Assembly: GCA_964395915.1 (NCBI GenBank)
Contig: CAYNDB010000006.1
Location: 1 to 43,552, forward strand
Direction of reading: 5' to 3'
Origin: CAYNDB01 sp964395915
GTDB lineage: Bacteria > Nitrospinota_A > UBA7883 > JAJRTC01
DNA length: 43,552 nucleotides
The notes beneath the pieces are model-generated. The model ran no database searches. It was not told the DNA's origin and saw only the letters and a list, made by a program, of their open reading frames with translations. Shown piece by piece: positions 1 to 8,787 of the stretch. The translations under genes and the position numbers were made by a program. Each line of letters opens with the position of its first letter. Position 1 is the stretch's first letter.

Positions 1-317
1 CCACCCGCTACCATTCTGTGGTGGCCGGTCCCGCAATTGGGATAGGTAGCGCCGCCGCCCATCCCGCCGCCGCACATTCCTCCGCCCATCCCGCCGCCAC
101 TGTCACACATCTGGGAATGGTTGTGCGTATATGTGCCACCGCAATCAGTACTGCCACTGCCACCGCCACCGCCGCCGCCCATACCGCCACCCATTCCCGC
201 GAAAGCGACAAAATTGCGGATAATTATGTTTCCACCATTCCCGCTGGAAACAGTAAATGGAGCCGCAACCAAAGCTGTAGCGCAAGCGATTATAAAAATA
301 AGAGCTATACTTCTCAT
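1..317 (-). CDS. Gly/Met-rich secreted protein, 3' end cut by window edge
   Basis: Reading the minus strand from the ATG at 315-317, the frame stays open to base 1, so at least 105 codons are present and the C-terminus is missing. The product starts with a signal-peptide-like stretch (Arg2, then a hydrophobic run to about residue 19, ending near Val-Ala-Ala). It continues into a low-complexity region of Met-Gly-Gly-Gly repeats with scattered Cys and His. A purine-rich GGAAGGGG lies upstream of the ATG. It precedes the PilC/GspF gene's stop on the same strand but lies downstream of it. I do not recognise a family. The repeats suggest an exported structural or metal-binding protein, which is inference. 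Confidence 0.6.
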   Translation of the reverse strand, partial: MRSIALIFIIACATALVAAPFTVSSGNGGNIIIRNFVAFAGMGGGMGGGGGGGSGSTDCGGTYTHNHSQMCDSGGGMGGGMCGGGMGGGATYPNCGTGHHRMVAG

Positions 318-416
318 AACCCAGCCCCTTCCAAAAGGCAAACATCCTTGAAACTGAGCCTGTTTGCATTACGTATTACTACAATTCCAACGTCAAACTT
401 CACACTTTTTCCTTTT

Positions 417-1622
417 TCAATGCACATTACCAACCAGGCTCAAAATAGGCAGAAACAGCGCGAGAGCAGTAACGCCAACTACAACAATCAGCATAACCAG
501 AATCGCAGGCTCTATTATGCCGAAAAGTTTTTTTATCCTGCGGGGTATCTCATCGTTCAAATAGTCGGAAACTCTCTGCATTGCGGAGCCTAAATCACCC
601 GTAGACTCCCCCACCATCACCATACGCAACGCCATAGGTGGAAAAATTTTATGCTCGGCCAGGCTTTCGCTCATTAAAGCCCCTTCAACCACACCGGCGC
701 TGGCGTCTTCGAGCGCCTTTTCCATCACCTTGTTTCTGACCTGTTTTCTGCAAAGCTCCAGATTTTGAATAATCGGCATTCCGGCGTTAAACAGGGTGCA
801 AAAATTCTTTGAGAATCGTGATATGGCGAAAAGCCTGATTAGCTCACCGAAAGCGGGAATCTTGAGCTTCATTCTGTCAAAATTATATGCAAATTTTTCC
901 GACCGCTTCTTGCCGATTTTCACCACTATGAACCAAATGGCCGGGATGACCAGGAGCATCCACCAGTAGGAAACAAAAAAGCCGCTCGTCCACACCACTA
1001 TTTTTGTAGGCAATGGAAGGGGGATATTGAGGCCAACCAATATTTTCACGAATTCCGGCACGACAACGGTGTAAAGTAGAGTCATAAAAACAGACAGAGC
1101 CACCATCACCATACTCGGGTAAACCGTGGCCTGTTGAATATCTTTCATCAGCCTGTCATACCATTCCAGGTAATCGCGTAATTGCTGGAACGCTTCTGGT
1201 AAAGCGCCGCTCTGCTCACCTGCCATTACCATATTTACCATAAGCTCAGGGATAGCTTTAGGGTGGTTTTTCATCACCTCGTGAAGCGAATATCCCGACT
1301 CGACGTTACGGGCAAGATCCTCGACAACCAGTCTCATATTCTGGTTCGGAGTATCTGCGGAGATTGTTTTAAGCGCATCCAGCAAGGGAACTCCAGCCGC
1401 GGTAAGGGCCTCAACCTGTACGCAAAACTCTATAAGGTCACGTCTGCTCACCTTTTGCCCGCCGCCTTTCATAGCGGAAGTTTTTCTTTCCTTGAAGTCA
1501 AGCAGCCAATACCCTGTCTCCATTAGCTTGGCTTCAAGTGATCCGGTGTCTATAGCCTGGAGGTTCCCCGACACCTTTTTCCCAAAACTGTCCACCGCGC
1601 TATATTGAAATTCCGGAGCCAT
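417..1622 (-). CDS. Type IV pilus/type II secretion inner-membrane platform protein (PilC/GspF family)
   Basis: The 401-residue product is the polytopic platform protein that couples the cytoplasmic assembly ATPase to (pseudo)pilin polymerisation. It has the family's duplicated T2SSF layout: cytoplasmic domains near residues 65-190 and 270-395, with hydrophobic segments near 168-190, 220-240 and 373-396. Length is normal for PilC/GspF. The ATG at 1622 has AAGGAG seven bases upstream. It follows the PilB/GspE-like ATPase gene with 26 bases between, so the two are surely co-transcribed. Sequence alone does not tell me whether the machine is a type IV pilus, an MSHA-type pilus or a type II secretion system. 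Confidence 0.93.
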   Translation of the reverse strand: MAPEFQYSAVDSFGKKVSGNLQAIDTGSLEAKLMETGYWLLDFKERKTSAMKGGGQKVSRRDLIEFCVQVEALTAAGVPLLDALKTISADTPNQNMRLVVEDLARNVESGYSLHEVMKNHPKAIPELMVNMVMAGEQSGALPEAFQQLRDYLEWYDRLMKDIQQATVYPSMVMVALSVFMTLLYTVVVPEFVKILVGLNIPLPLPTKIVVWTSGFFVSYWWMLLVIPAIWFIVVKIGKKRSEKFAYNFDRMKLKIPAFGELIRLFAISRFSKNFCTLFNAGMPIIQNLELCRKQVRNKVMEKALEDASAGVVEGALMSESLAEHKIFPPMALRMVMVGESTGDLGSAMQRVSDYLNDEIPRRIKKLFGIIEPAILVMLIVVVGVTALALFLPILSLVGNVH

Positions 1623-1648
1623 TTATATTCTCCTTGCCATACAGGAAG

Positions 1649-3367
1649 TCATTTCACCACCCTTACAACTTCATCAATGGTAGTTACTCCATCAAAGGCT
1701 TTGATAATTCCGTCATCAAACATTGTGCGCATCCCGCGCTCCATCGCTATTTTTCGCAGTTCCCCGATGGTCGCAGAGCCTGTAATAGCCTCATGAAAAT
1801 CCTCTGTCACCCGCAACACCTCAAATATTGCCTGCCGCCCGCGATAACCGGTTCCCGAACAGCTCTCACACCCCTTGCCTTTCCATAGCTTTACTGGAAC
1901 GTCGGATGGTATATCGATATTCAGACCTTCCAGGATACGTTCAGGGTTTTTATCCTCTTCCTTGCAATGATCGCAAATGCGGCGCACAAGGCGCTGCGCC
2001 ATCACAGCCTCGAGCGCTGAAGAAATAAGGTATGGCTCTATCCCCATATCCACAAGACGCGGGATGGCGCCAATAGCGTCGTTTGTATGCAATGTTGAGA
2101 AAACAAGATGACCGGTCAAAGCGGCGCGCACCGCAAGCTCCGCAGTCTCTCCGTCACGAATCTCACCGACCATGATGATGTCCGGGTCTTGCCTCAATAG
2201 CGATCGTAACCCTTTGGCGAACGTCATCCCGACATTGGCTCTAACCTGCGTCTGTCGTATAAGCGATAACTGATACTCGACCGGATCCTCAAGGGTAAAC
2301 ACGCTTTTTTCTTTTGCGTTCACCATCCCCAGCGCGGCGTATAGAGTGCTTGTTTTCCCGCTTCCGGTGGGGCCTGTGACAAGCACAATGCCATGCGGCA
2401 TATGAATTATAGGATCAAACATCTCACGGTTCTCGGCTGTCATACCCAAGTCTTCAAGATTGAACCTCATGCTGTCCTTGTCCAGTATCCTGATAACGAT
2501 GCTCTCGCCAAAATTGGTCGGTAATGACGATATACGAAGGTCTATCTGGCGCAGGCCCAGCGAAAAGGTGATCCTGCCGTCTTGCGGAACACGTTTTTCT
2601 GTAACGTTCATACCGCTCATTATCTTAAGACGAGCGGTGACACCAGCCTGAAGCGGCTTAGGCATAAGTACCGCCTGTTGCAAGAACCCGTCTACACGCA
2701 TACGAACACGTAATATTTTTTCGTCTGGCTCCACATGGATATCAGTGGCTCCACGGTTTATCGCTATAGCGATTATCTGATCCACAAGCCGTATCATCGG
2801 CGCTTCGTCTCCAGCTTCTTCGCCGACCGTATCCAACCCCTTGTTTAAAATCTGGTCCATGGTCTCTTCTATCGAGGCGCCTTGCGCGTAATTTATCTCG
2901 ATGGAGTCAAGAATATCTTGTTCGGAAGCCGCAACGACATCAACGGAAAGACCCGTGGCAAGCTCGACAGAATCAAGGCCTATGATATTAAGAGTGTCCG
3001 ACATGGCTATGGTAAGCCTGCCGTTTTCACGGTGAAGCGGAAGAACCTTGTGACGCTTGGCAAGGTCGTATGGAAGAAGGCTGATAAGCTCCGGGCTGAC
3101 AACGATGTTTTTAACATCGACCACCTCGGCGCTGGTCTCCTCGGCAAGGTACGCCGACAACACATGCTGGGTTAGAAAACCAAGCCCTGTCAACGCCTCG
3201 CCCAAGAATATATCAAGCCTTTTATGCTCTCTTAAAGCAAGGCTCAACTGCTCTTCTGTGATAATTCCGGCCGCAATCAGCCTGTCTCCAAGCCTTCCCT
3301 TGTTTTTGCCGGAACAAGGCTCCGCGCTCTGAGAAACAGCGCTATCCGACCAGCTTTGCGTATTCAT
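1649..3367 (-). CDS. Type IV pilus/type II secretion assembly ATPase (PilB/GspE/MshE family)
   Basis: The 572-residue product is the hexameric ATPase that drives pilus or pseudopilus extension at the inner membrane. It has an N-terminal MshEN/GspE_N domain (about 20-170), Walker A GPTGSGKTS (332-340), an Asp box (FTLEDPVEY, 358-366), a Walker B region with DPDIIMVGEIRD (394-405) and a His box (TGHLVFSTLHT, 418-428). Cys465, Cys468, Cys500 and Cys503 form the tetracysteine zinc site typical of extension ATPases and absent from PilT retraction ATPases. The ribosome site before the ATG is weak. It lies between the pseudopilin gene, from which it is separated by a terminator, and the platform gene. 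Confidence 0.95.
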   Translation of the reverse strand: MNTQSWSDSAVSQSAEPCSGKNKGRLGDRLIAAGIITEEQLSLALREHKRLDIFLGEALTGLGFLTQHVLSAYLAEETSAEVVDVKNIVVSPELISLLPYDLAKRHKVLPLHRENGRLTIAMSDTLNIIGLDSVELATGLSVDVVAASEQDILDSIEINYAQGASIEETMDQILNKGLDTVGEEAGDEAPMIRLVDQIIAIAINRGATDIHVEPDEKILRVRMRVDGFLQQAVLMPKPLQAGVTARLKIMSGMNVTEKRVPQDGRITFSLGLRQIDLRISSLPTNFGESIVIRILDKDSMRFNLEDLGMTAENREMFDPIIHMPHGIVLVTGPTGSGKTSTLYAALGMVNAKEKSVFTLEDPVEYQLSLIRQTQVRANVGMTFAKGLRSLLRQDPDIIMVGEIRDGETAELAVRAALTGHLVFSTLHTNDAIGAIPRLVDMGIEPYLISSALEAVMAQRLVRRICDHCKEEDKNPERILEGLNIDIPSDVPVKLWKGKGCESCSGTGYRGRQAIFEVLRVTEDFHEAITGSATIGELRKIAMERGMRTMFDDGIIKAFDGVTTIDEVVRVVK

Positions 3368-3510
3368 AACTTCTATGTTAATTTTACCTTAAATCAGCCC
3401 TATTACGGTAAATCATTTGCCTCAAAAAACAGGATTATTTCGCTTCGCTCGCAACGATTAACATTAATCAACATTGTCCCATTTCGTTACATCACATGCC
3501 AACATTAAAT

Positions 3511-3551
3511 AACAATGGCGGAGCAGGCGTTACCCTGTCTCCGCCATTGTT
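3511..3551 (-). terminator. Terminator after the pseudopilin gene
   Basis: A perfect 13-bp inverted repeat (AACAATGGCGGAG and its complement) encloses a 15-base loop, 28 bases past the pseudopilin stop. On the minus strand it is followed by an A/T-rich stretch rather than a pure T run. It probably ends or attenuates pilin transcription before the ATPase gene, a common way to make pilin more abundant than machinery. Confidence 0.65.
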
Positions 3552-3578
3552 TACGATGCTTAATCGTACTCTGGCAGC

Positions 3579-4208
3579 TTAATTATGAGCCAGGTAGATT
3601 CTCATGACATTTGTGCCGGTATTCCATTTAACCCGACCAGATGTGTTAGCGGTTCCGCCCACACCAGAGTCCAGAACATTTTCGACCCTGTTAAAGTCCA
3701 GCGAGGTTACACCAGTAAGATGCAGGTAGATTACCCTTGTGCCAGCCCCGGTATTGCTAGCTCCATCACCGTTCAAGTCAAAAGTGTCATTACTAACTGC
3801 CGGAACAGTGGCTGAGCCGTCGTGATTACGAATAGTAGCCACATCCCCCACTGAAGCCACAGGCGTGCCATCGATGTATGGTCCAAGCCATTTTCCCCAC
3901 CCAAGCAGAGTGACACCTCCATTAGATATAAGCTGGTTATGCCAAGCATCGTCATCAACGGCATTAGGAGCGCCAGAAGTAGAATTCAATGGAACCAAGC
4001 TTCCGACATCCTTATACCATTTCGCCACAGCGGCGGAGTAAACCTGAATCTCCGCAGACGCTCTGGTTGATTTCGCTTCCGCTATAACCTCAAAAACTTT
4101 TGGAGCTAGAATGGCCGCCAGGATGCTGATGACCGCAAGCACACCAATAATTTCAATAAGGGTAAAACCCTTTTTTCCTCCAAGCCTTGTTCTCATCATC
4201 CCTTTCAT
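3579..4208 (-). CDS. Type IV pilin/type II pseudopilin with class III signal
   Basis: The 209-residue product is a prepilin-like structural subunit. A short basic leader ends Lys-Lys-Gly (residues 12-14). The canonical FTLIE follows, with Glu at mature position +5, then a hydrophobic helix to about residue 36. Cleavage by prepilin peptidase after Gly14 is expected. The C-terminal part is polar and Gly/Thr/Asn-rich, as in GspG-like or minor pilins, and has no disulfide pair. AGGAGG lies 8-13 bases before the ATG. A sigma-54 promoter sits about 100 bases upstream and a hairpin lies downstream. Whether it is a major pilin, a minor pilin or GspG cannot be settled here. Confidence 0.9.
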   Translation of the reverse strand: MKGMMRTRLGGKKGFTLIEIIGVLAVISILAAILAPKVFEVIAEAKSTRASAEIQVYSAAVAKWYKDVGSLVPLNSTSGAPNAVDDDAWHNQLISNGGVTLLGWGKWLGPYIDGTPVASVGDVATIRNHDGSATVPAVSNDTFDLNGDGASNTGAGTRVIYLHLTGVTSLDFNRVENVLDSGVGGTANTSGRVKWNTGTNVMRIYLAHN

Positions 4209-4302
4209 TTCTCAAAACCTCCTATAACTAAAATAAGAAAAACCTATCTTTTATGAATATCCAAACAAACATCCAAACTGTTTACGTTCTTGCATAACTA
4301 AC

Positions 4303-4320
4303 GGAGCAATATCCATGCCA
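4303..4320 (-). promoter_or_regulatory. Sigma-54 promoter of the pseudopilin gene
   Basis: On the minus strand the sequence reads TGGCATGGATATTGCTCC. This matches the sigma-54 pattern TGGCAY-N5-TTGC, with GG and GC separated by exactly ten bases. It lies 95-112 bases upstream of the pilin start, leaving a leader of about 85 bases with a good ribosome site. Sigma-54 control of pilin genes through PilS/PilR is well known in other bacteria. I did not identify an enhancer site. Confidence 0.75.
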
Positions 4321-4329
4321 CATATTTTA

Positions 4330-5059
4330 TAATGGCTTTTGACTCCACGCTGATGGTCACGCTGACCTAAACATCATATTTTCAATATTATGCCTTTCCT
4401 CATCACCGAACTTTGATGTAAGCGCCTGCAAATTTTCCCGTTTCTGAGAATCAAGGTTTATCAACAACAGGAAAGCAAAGCTTGCTCGCCTCGGCAAAAC
4501 TGAGCCGATCTCACAGTTTTCAATAAGGCGGAAGATTTTCGTAAGAAATACGCGAATTTGAAAAAAATAAGTGGTAAGCGACGCGCGCCACAACACCGAT
4601 AATCTATGAGAAGCAATGATCCCCACCAAGCTATCCCCAATAAAGTAATTCAGGCGACACCATCCACATAACAACTGTAGAAAACTAGAGTAACCTACTG
4701 ACTAATTCTACCACAAAATGAACGTGTGACAAGATGTTCTTTGGGAAGGATGATAGCTCTAAATTAATGATATTCGATGATTCTATCGCTATTGATATTC
4801 CGGTCGGTAAACATCCATACTAAACGGAGTGATAAAACTTGAAAAATCCTCGGAAAAGTGTTGATAATAAACGGGAAACATGTTTTCAATCTATCCTAAA
4901 TCGTCTTTGACAGAGCTGGAAACGCAGCATCAAACTTGCTTCGGTTTGCGCCATTATGTCATAACAGCGGGCTGATAATTTATAATTAATCAACCTTCTT
5001 CGCGATTTTTTACTGATCGTGATTCGCTTGTGGAAAAGTAAGAGCTTTTTCAACACATA
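4330..5059. other. Long A/T-rich stretch with no convincing gene
   Basis: About 730 bases separate the pilin promoter from the end of the lipid A-related gene. The only sizeable open frame (4357-4674, minus) begins at a TTG without ribosome site and resembles nothing I know. The region could hold enhancer sites for the sigma-54 promoter or a decayed gene. I see no tRNA, strong hairpin or repeat in it. Confidence 0.4.
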
Positions 5060-5338
5060 TTATTCGGCCAGCTCCGGGCGTTCTTTGAACTTGATGATAT
5101 AGATATTACGAAAATACACAAATAGTCCGGCGGACTGCCCCACGATAAAAACAGGATCCTCGCGGTGAATCGCGTATGTCAGCAGGAGAGCTCCTCCCAC
5201 GATGCTCAAATACCAGAATATCATCGGCACCACGCTCCGTTTCGCCCGTTCTGTGGCGATCCATTGCGCAAGAAACCGCATCGAAAACATACCTTGAGCC
5301 AGAAACCCAACCGCCATCCATATCTGGTCGCTCGTCAT
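5060..5338 (-). CDS. Lipid A biosynthesis N-terminal domain (LAB_N) membrane protein
   Basis: This 92-residue protein matches the stand-alone LAB_N domain, the small membrane domain fused to LpxB in some bacteria. It has three hydrophobic segments, and residues around 20-40 (FLAQWIATERAKRSVVP) and near the C-terminus (VYFRNIYII) are typical. Its function is unproven, and such proteins usually sit beside lipid-linked sugar glycosyltransferases. Here it ends a run of GT2 and GT39 genes, 13 bases after the GT39 stop. AAGGGA precedes the ATG. A role in flipping or handling undecaprenyl-phosphate sugars for lipid A modification is inferred from context. Confidence 0.85.
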   Translation of the reverse strand: MTSDQIWMAVGFLAQGMFSMRFLAQWIATERAKRSVVPMIFWYLSIVGGALLLTYAIHREDPVFIVGQSAGLFVYFRNIYIIKFKERPELAE

Positions 5339-5351
5339 CTTTTCCCTTTCT

Positions 5352-6992
5352 TCAAGAAGAACCGCTTTTTATCAAAATAAACCGCTCGCCCTCCATCTTT
5401 TCCGATGGAGCTATAAAATTGTCATCTTCAAGGAATATTCTTCCGTTGGTTATATCAACCGCCTCATTCAGATCACGCTCACGGGTGATTACAAAATAAC
5501 CGTTATTCCTGTTCCTCATTTTTATGCTGAATGACTCAAGCTCTTTTTGTCCCCACAGTGACGGCGCGTTCCTGTCGAGATAGAACGGAACCTGAAAATT
5601 TTCCATATTGTACATTACAATTTCTGTCTCGGGCGAGATCACCCGTTTCACATTTATTATGAAGTTTTTATGAGAGTTCCTGCTGTTAAGATTTGGTACC
5701 GCAAAAGCGTACGTAAACATTAAAAGGATAAAAAGTCCAGAAAACACTTTTAGCCAAAGCAGCCCCCTTTTATGGCTTCTCATATCCTGAAACGTTTTCC
5801 ATGTTAAAAAGCTGGTAACAGCTATCAGTAAAACGCTTAGAGGCATGTTTATCGGCGGAACTTCTTTTGTGAAAAGCGGCGCGAAAGGAAACGCAACGAA
5901 AGCGGCGGTAACTATGAAAGATATCAGCATTCCAAGCCATGAAGTCACCACATCCAGCCCCCTGACTTCCCCCAGGTCTTCTTTAATATGCGCCACGATA
6001 TATCGCCCGACAATAATAGCCATGGCGGGATATAACGGCAGAATGTAATGAATGTTCTTTGCGCTGATAATCGACGCTACGATAATTGACGATACGAACC
6101 AGGAAATCACCATAGCTCCGCTTTTTCGTTCACGGTAAAAAGCCCAGAAAAGCGCGAATGGGAGAAGAAACGCCCACGGCAAAAAGTTTGAAAGGCTGGC
6201 AAGGTAGAAAAACAGGCTATGATTTTTCCCGCGTGAGCTTGTCACCCGTTGTAAAGTCTCTTCATTAAATATGACCCAGGCGTCGTCGAAAAAAATAACG
6301 TATATAAACCACGGCAAAACAATCAGGAGAAACACCAGGATACCCCATGGCGAAAAAAGCTTTTTTACGTAAGCCAGCTTTCCTTCTTTTTCAAAGGCGA
6401 CAAGCGCCAAATACGACGCGAGGGGAAACAGCAACGCAAAAGGCCCCTTGACCATGAATCCCAACGCCACCGCTATCCAGAACAATATACCGAGAGGCCT
6501 TGCGCTGAAATCGCCTGCCCTTAAAAGTATGAGCAGATAAAAGGAGAGCGATATGAAAAAGGTGAAAGGAATATCCAGCTCCGCAAGACGCGTGTAGTGG
6601 GCGAACAGATATGACGTGCAGAGAACCGCGACAGCAACAAGCCCGGTCTCCCGGTCATACACCTTGGCGCCGACAAGGAACACCAGAAGCAAAGTCGCAA
6701 AACCAAAAACTATAGCAGGCAGGCGCGACGACAACTCGTTTATCTTACCGGTGATTTTGTAGGACGCGGCGATCATCCAGTAAAAAAGTGGCGGCTTGGT
6801 GAAAATCTTTTCTCCGTTCACCTTCGGGATAATGTAGTCGCCCGTAACAACCATCTGCTTGGCTATCTCCGCCCGGCGCGACTCCATGTGGGACGCCCAG
6901 AAACTTTTCCCCCCAAGTCCCCAGAAGCCGGAGATCAACACAACTGCGGCAAGACCTATGGAGAAGACCCAAATGGCTCGATTATTTATCAT
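5352..6992 (-). CDS. ArnT/PMT-like glycosyltransferase, GT39 family
   Basis: The 546-residue integral membrane protein has about a dozen hydrophobic segments. It carries the GT39/ArnT N-terminal signature: an acidic loop residue after the first segment (SHMESRRAEIAKQM, near 34-47) followed by the KPPLFYW motif (about 67-73). ArnT-like enzymes use polyprenyl-phosphate sugars as donors on the periplasmic face to decorate lipid A or proteins. The adjoining GT2 gene would make such a donor and the LAB_N protein follows. The acceptor and sugar are unknown. The start ATG lacks an obvious ribosome site, but no better start exists. Confidence 0.88.
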   Translation of the reverse strand: MINNRAIWVFSIGLAAVVLISGFWGLGGKSFWASHMESRRAEIAKQMVVTGDYIIPKVNGEKIFTKPPLFYWMIAASYKITGKINELSSRLPAIVFGFATLLLVFLVGAKVYDRETGLVAVAVLCTSYLFAHYTRLAELDIPFTFFISLSFYLLILLRAGDFSARPLGILFWIAVALGFMVKGPFALLFPLASYLALVAFEKEGKLAYVKKLFSPWGILVFLLIVLPWFIYVIFFDDAWVIFNEETLQRVTSSRGKNHSLFFYLASLSNFLPWAFLLPFALFWAFYRERKSGAMVISWFVSSIIVASIISAKNIHYILPLYPAMAIIVGRYIVAHIKEDLGEVRGLDVVTSWLGMLISFIVTAAFVAFPFAPLFTKEVPPINMPLSVLLIAVTSFLTWKTFQDMRSHKRGLLWLKVFSGLFILLMFTYAFAVPNLNSRNSHKNFIINVKRVISPETEIVMYNMENFQVPFYLDRNAPSLWGQKELESFSIKMRNRNNGYFVITRERDLNEAVDITNGRIFLEDDNFIAPSEKMEGERFILIKSGSS

Positions 6993-7015
6993 GTCAGACT
7001 AAAACCCAAGGCTAT

Positions 7016-7927
7016 TCAGCAATGCTCGACAGTTCCCGCCTTAATGATCTCCTTTATCTGGTATGGCGTTTTTTGCCGCTGAATCATAAGGTGCAACGAA
7101 TGAATGGAAAACGACATGATAAGCGCGGCGAACAACGCATATGATACGAAAACAAATGTTCGCAAATAAGGATTGACCGGCCAGATAATAAACACGATCA
7201 ATAAAGCGGTCATAACGAATATCAGCTTATGGACTCCGACAAATTTGTTTTTGTACAGGTAGAAATAGAAAAGGTCGTATAACCCCTGCTTGAGCCTTCC
7301 GAGGTTCGTATACTTTGTCTCGCCTGTAGGCCTGTTAAACACATCGCCTTCGATATATCCCATGGAAAGCCCTTCGGCCTCCATGAAACCTATGAAATAT
7401 CGGTGAAAACCGGAGCCAAAGTTTCGGCCTTTGAAAATATTTTTTCTATATAACTTGAATGTGCTGCCTACATCCACAGCCTTGTCGCCTGTAACAAAAT
7501 TTCTGAAACGGTTCGCTATATAAGACCCGAACCTCCTTTTAAAAGGGATATCCTTTTTATACAGCTTGCGAAAATATATCAGGTCGAGGTCGTCTTTTTC
7601 CATTTTCTCTATCATCTGCGGTATATATGCGGGGTCCTTTTCAAGGTCGCTGTCGATGGTGATGACGCGTTCGCCCTCGGCGTTATCGAACCCCGCCTGA
7701 AACGCCACCGTCTGGCCGCTGTTTTCCTTCAGTGAAAGGACTGTGAGGTTTGTGTGAGTTTCGGTCAATTCCTTTAAACGCTTAAGAGTACCGTCTGTGG
7801 AGCCGTCGTCGACGATCATGATTTCATATTCCGCGCCGGTTGGTTTCATGGCCGCTTCAATTTTCTCGATCAGCGGCTGTACATTTCCCTCCTCATTGTA
7901 GGCCGGTGCGATGATGGTGTATTTCAT
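7016..7927 (-). CDS. Polyprenyl-phosphate glycosyltransferase, GT2 family (DPM1/ArnC-like)
   Basis: The 303-residue product has an N-terminal GT-A domain with DDGSTDGT (41-48) and an acidic DSDLEKDP motif (about 93-100) for nucleotide-sugar and metal binding. Two C-terminal hydrophobic helices follow (about 238-275), the usual build of enzymes that load a sugar onto undecaprenyl phosphate at the inner leaflet. The GT39 enzyme encoded 23 bases downstream is the natural consumer of that donor. The gene starts six bases after the stop of the upstream membrane-protein gene, so it is in the same operon. The sugar specificity cannot be read from the sequence. Confidence 0.92.
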   Translation of the reverse strand: MKYTIIAPAYNEEGNVQPLIEKIEAAMKPTGAEYEIMIVDDGSTDGTLKRLKELTETHTNLTVLSLKENSGQTVAFQAGFDNAEGERVITIDSDLEKDPAYIPQMIEKMEKDDLDLIYFRKLYKKDIPFKRRFGSYIANRFRNFVTGDKAVDVGSTFKLYRKNIFKGRNFGSGFHRYFIGFMEAEGLSMGYIEGDVFNRPTGETKYTNLGRLKQGLYDLFYFYLYKNKFVGVHKLIFVMTALLIVFIIWPVNPYLRTFVFVSYALFAALIMSFSIHSLHLMIQRQKTPYQIKEIIKAGTVEHC

Positions 7928-7933
7928 ATCATT

Positions 7934-8668
7934 TTAAATTCGATGCAGGGCTTTACGCTTCCCCCTCAACCCTCGATGAACCATGGCGACATAAAGGATG
8001 ATCCAGACGCCGAGCATATATTCCTCATATTCGCCCGATTCGTTGAAATATTTTGATGATTCAATAAGCTTAGCTCCATCCGGCATAAGCTTTAAAATGG
8101 TTTTCGGCAGATTTGCGAAAAGGCTTAAAAGGCTTGGGAAAATAAGCCATGCTCCGGGAATGAAATAGTAAAAGAGATTCTCTCGGGAAAGCCTGATGTT
8201 TCCGAACCTGACCGCAAGAGGCGCGATGATACCTATAAGGCTCACCACAATATATCCGGCGGTTTTCATTGAATGGGATATCGCGTCGCCAGCCAGGTTA
8301 TGAATATTCACTTCCTTGTTGAAGTTGTGTTCTAAAAACCATTCCGGCGAAGTAAAATGGAGAAATTGCTGGCCATAGCTTACCTCCTCCAACGCCACCC
8401 AGATAGCCACAAGACCGTAGAAAATTATGGCTGGCCTGAACCATTTTACGATTTTGGCCGACTCCATCTTCACAAGGGAGAAAGCATATAGCCCGCCGAA
8501 CAGAAAGAAAAGCGCCGTAGCGTTCTCCACATAGCCTATCTCTCTCGGCGTCGGCATGATCCACAGGTAATACCCCCCGGTTAAAAGAAACACGTGGGGG
8601 AACAGGAGCGCTGCAAATGGTATGACGATAAACAGCGCCACAGGGTTTTCTAATATTCCCGATCTCAT
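7934..8668 (-). CDS. Polytopic membrane protein of unknown function
   Basis: The 244-residue product has about six hydrophobic segments. A conserved-looking core near residues 90-130 reads ALEEVSYGQQF, then Asn and Glu residues, then NIHN. Similar Glu-Glu/Ser/Gly-Gln and His-Asn patterns occur in uncharacterised bacterial membrane proteins, and polar residues within membrane segments could form a metal or catalytic site. It begins the glycosyltransferase run and shares its strand and tight spacing, so a role in lipid-linked sugar metabolism is plausible but unproven. The start at 8668 is the only good ATG near the N-terminal hydrophobic segment. Confidence 0.7.
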   Translation of the reverse strand: MRSGILENPVALFIVIPFAALLFPHVFLLTGGYYLWIMPTPREIGYVENATALFFLFGGLYAFSLVKMESAKIVKWFRPAIIFYGLVAIWVALEEVSYGQQFLHFTSPEWFLEHNFNKEVNIHNLAGDAISHSMKTAGYIVVSLIGIIAPLAVRFGNIRLSRENLFYYFIPGAWLIFPSLLSLFANLPKTILKLMPDGAKLIESSKYFNESGEYEEYMLGVWIILYVAMVHRGLRGKRKALHRI

Positions 8669-8787
8669 TGTTATTTATTTTCCCGGATTAAGGTTATTCG
8701 CCCGTATTCAGTAAGCCACAGATGGCGTGAATAATACAGTTCAGGCTATCGCCAGGTATCTTAAAATGCAAGAGAATGAACGTAATT

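Noticed and set aside
18..593. 191-codon plus-strand frame over the Gly-rich gene
   Set aside because: It is the Ala/Thr-rich antisense shadow of the Gly-repeat gene and runs into the PilC/GspF gene on the other strand.
4357..4674. 105-codon minus-strand open frame
   Set aside because: It starts at TTG with no ribosome site, its composition is unlike the neighbours, and I recognise no homology. It may be a decayed gene, but the sequence does not show that.
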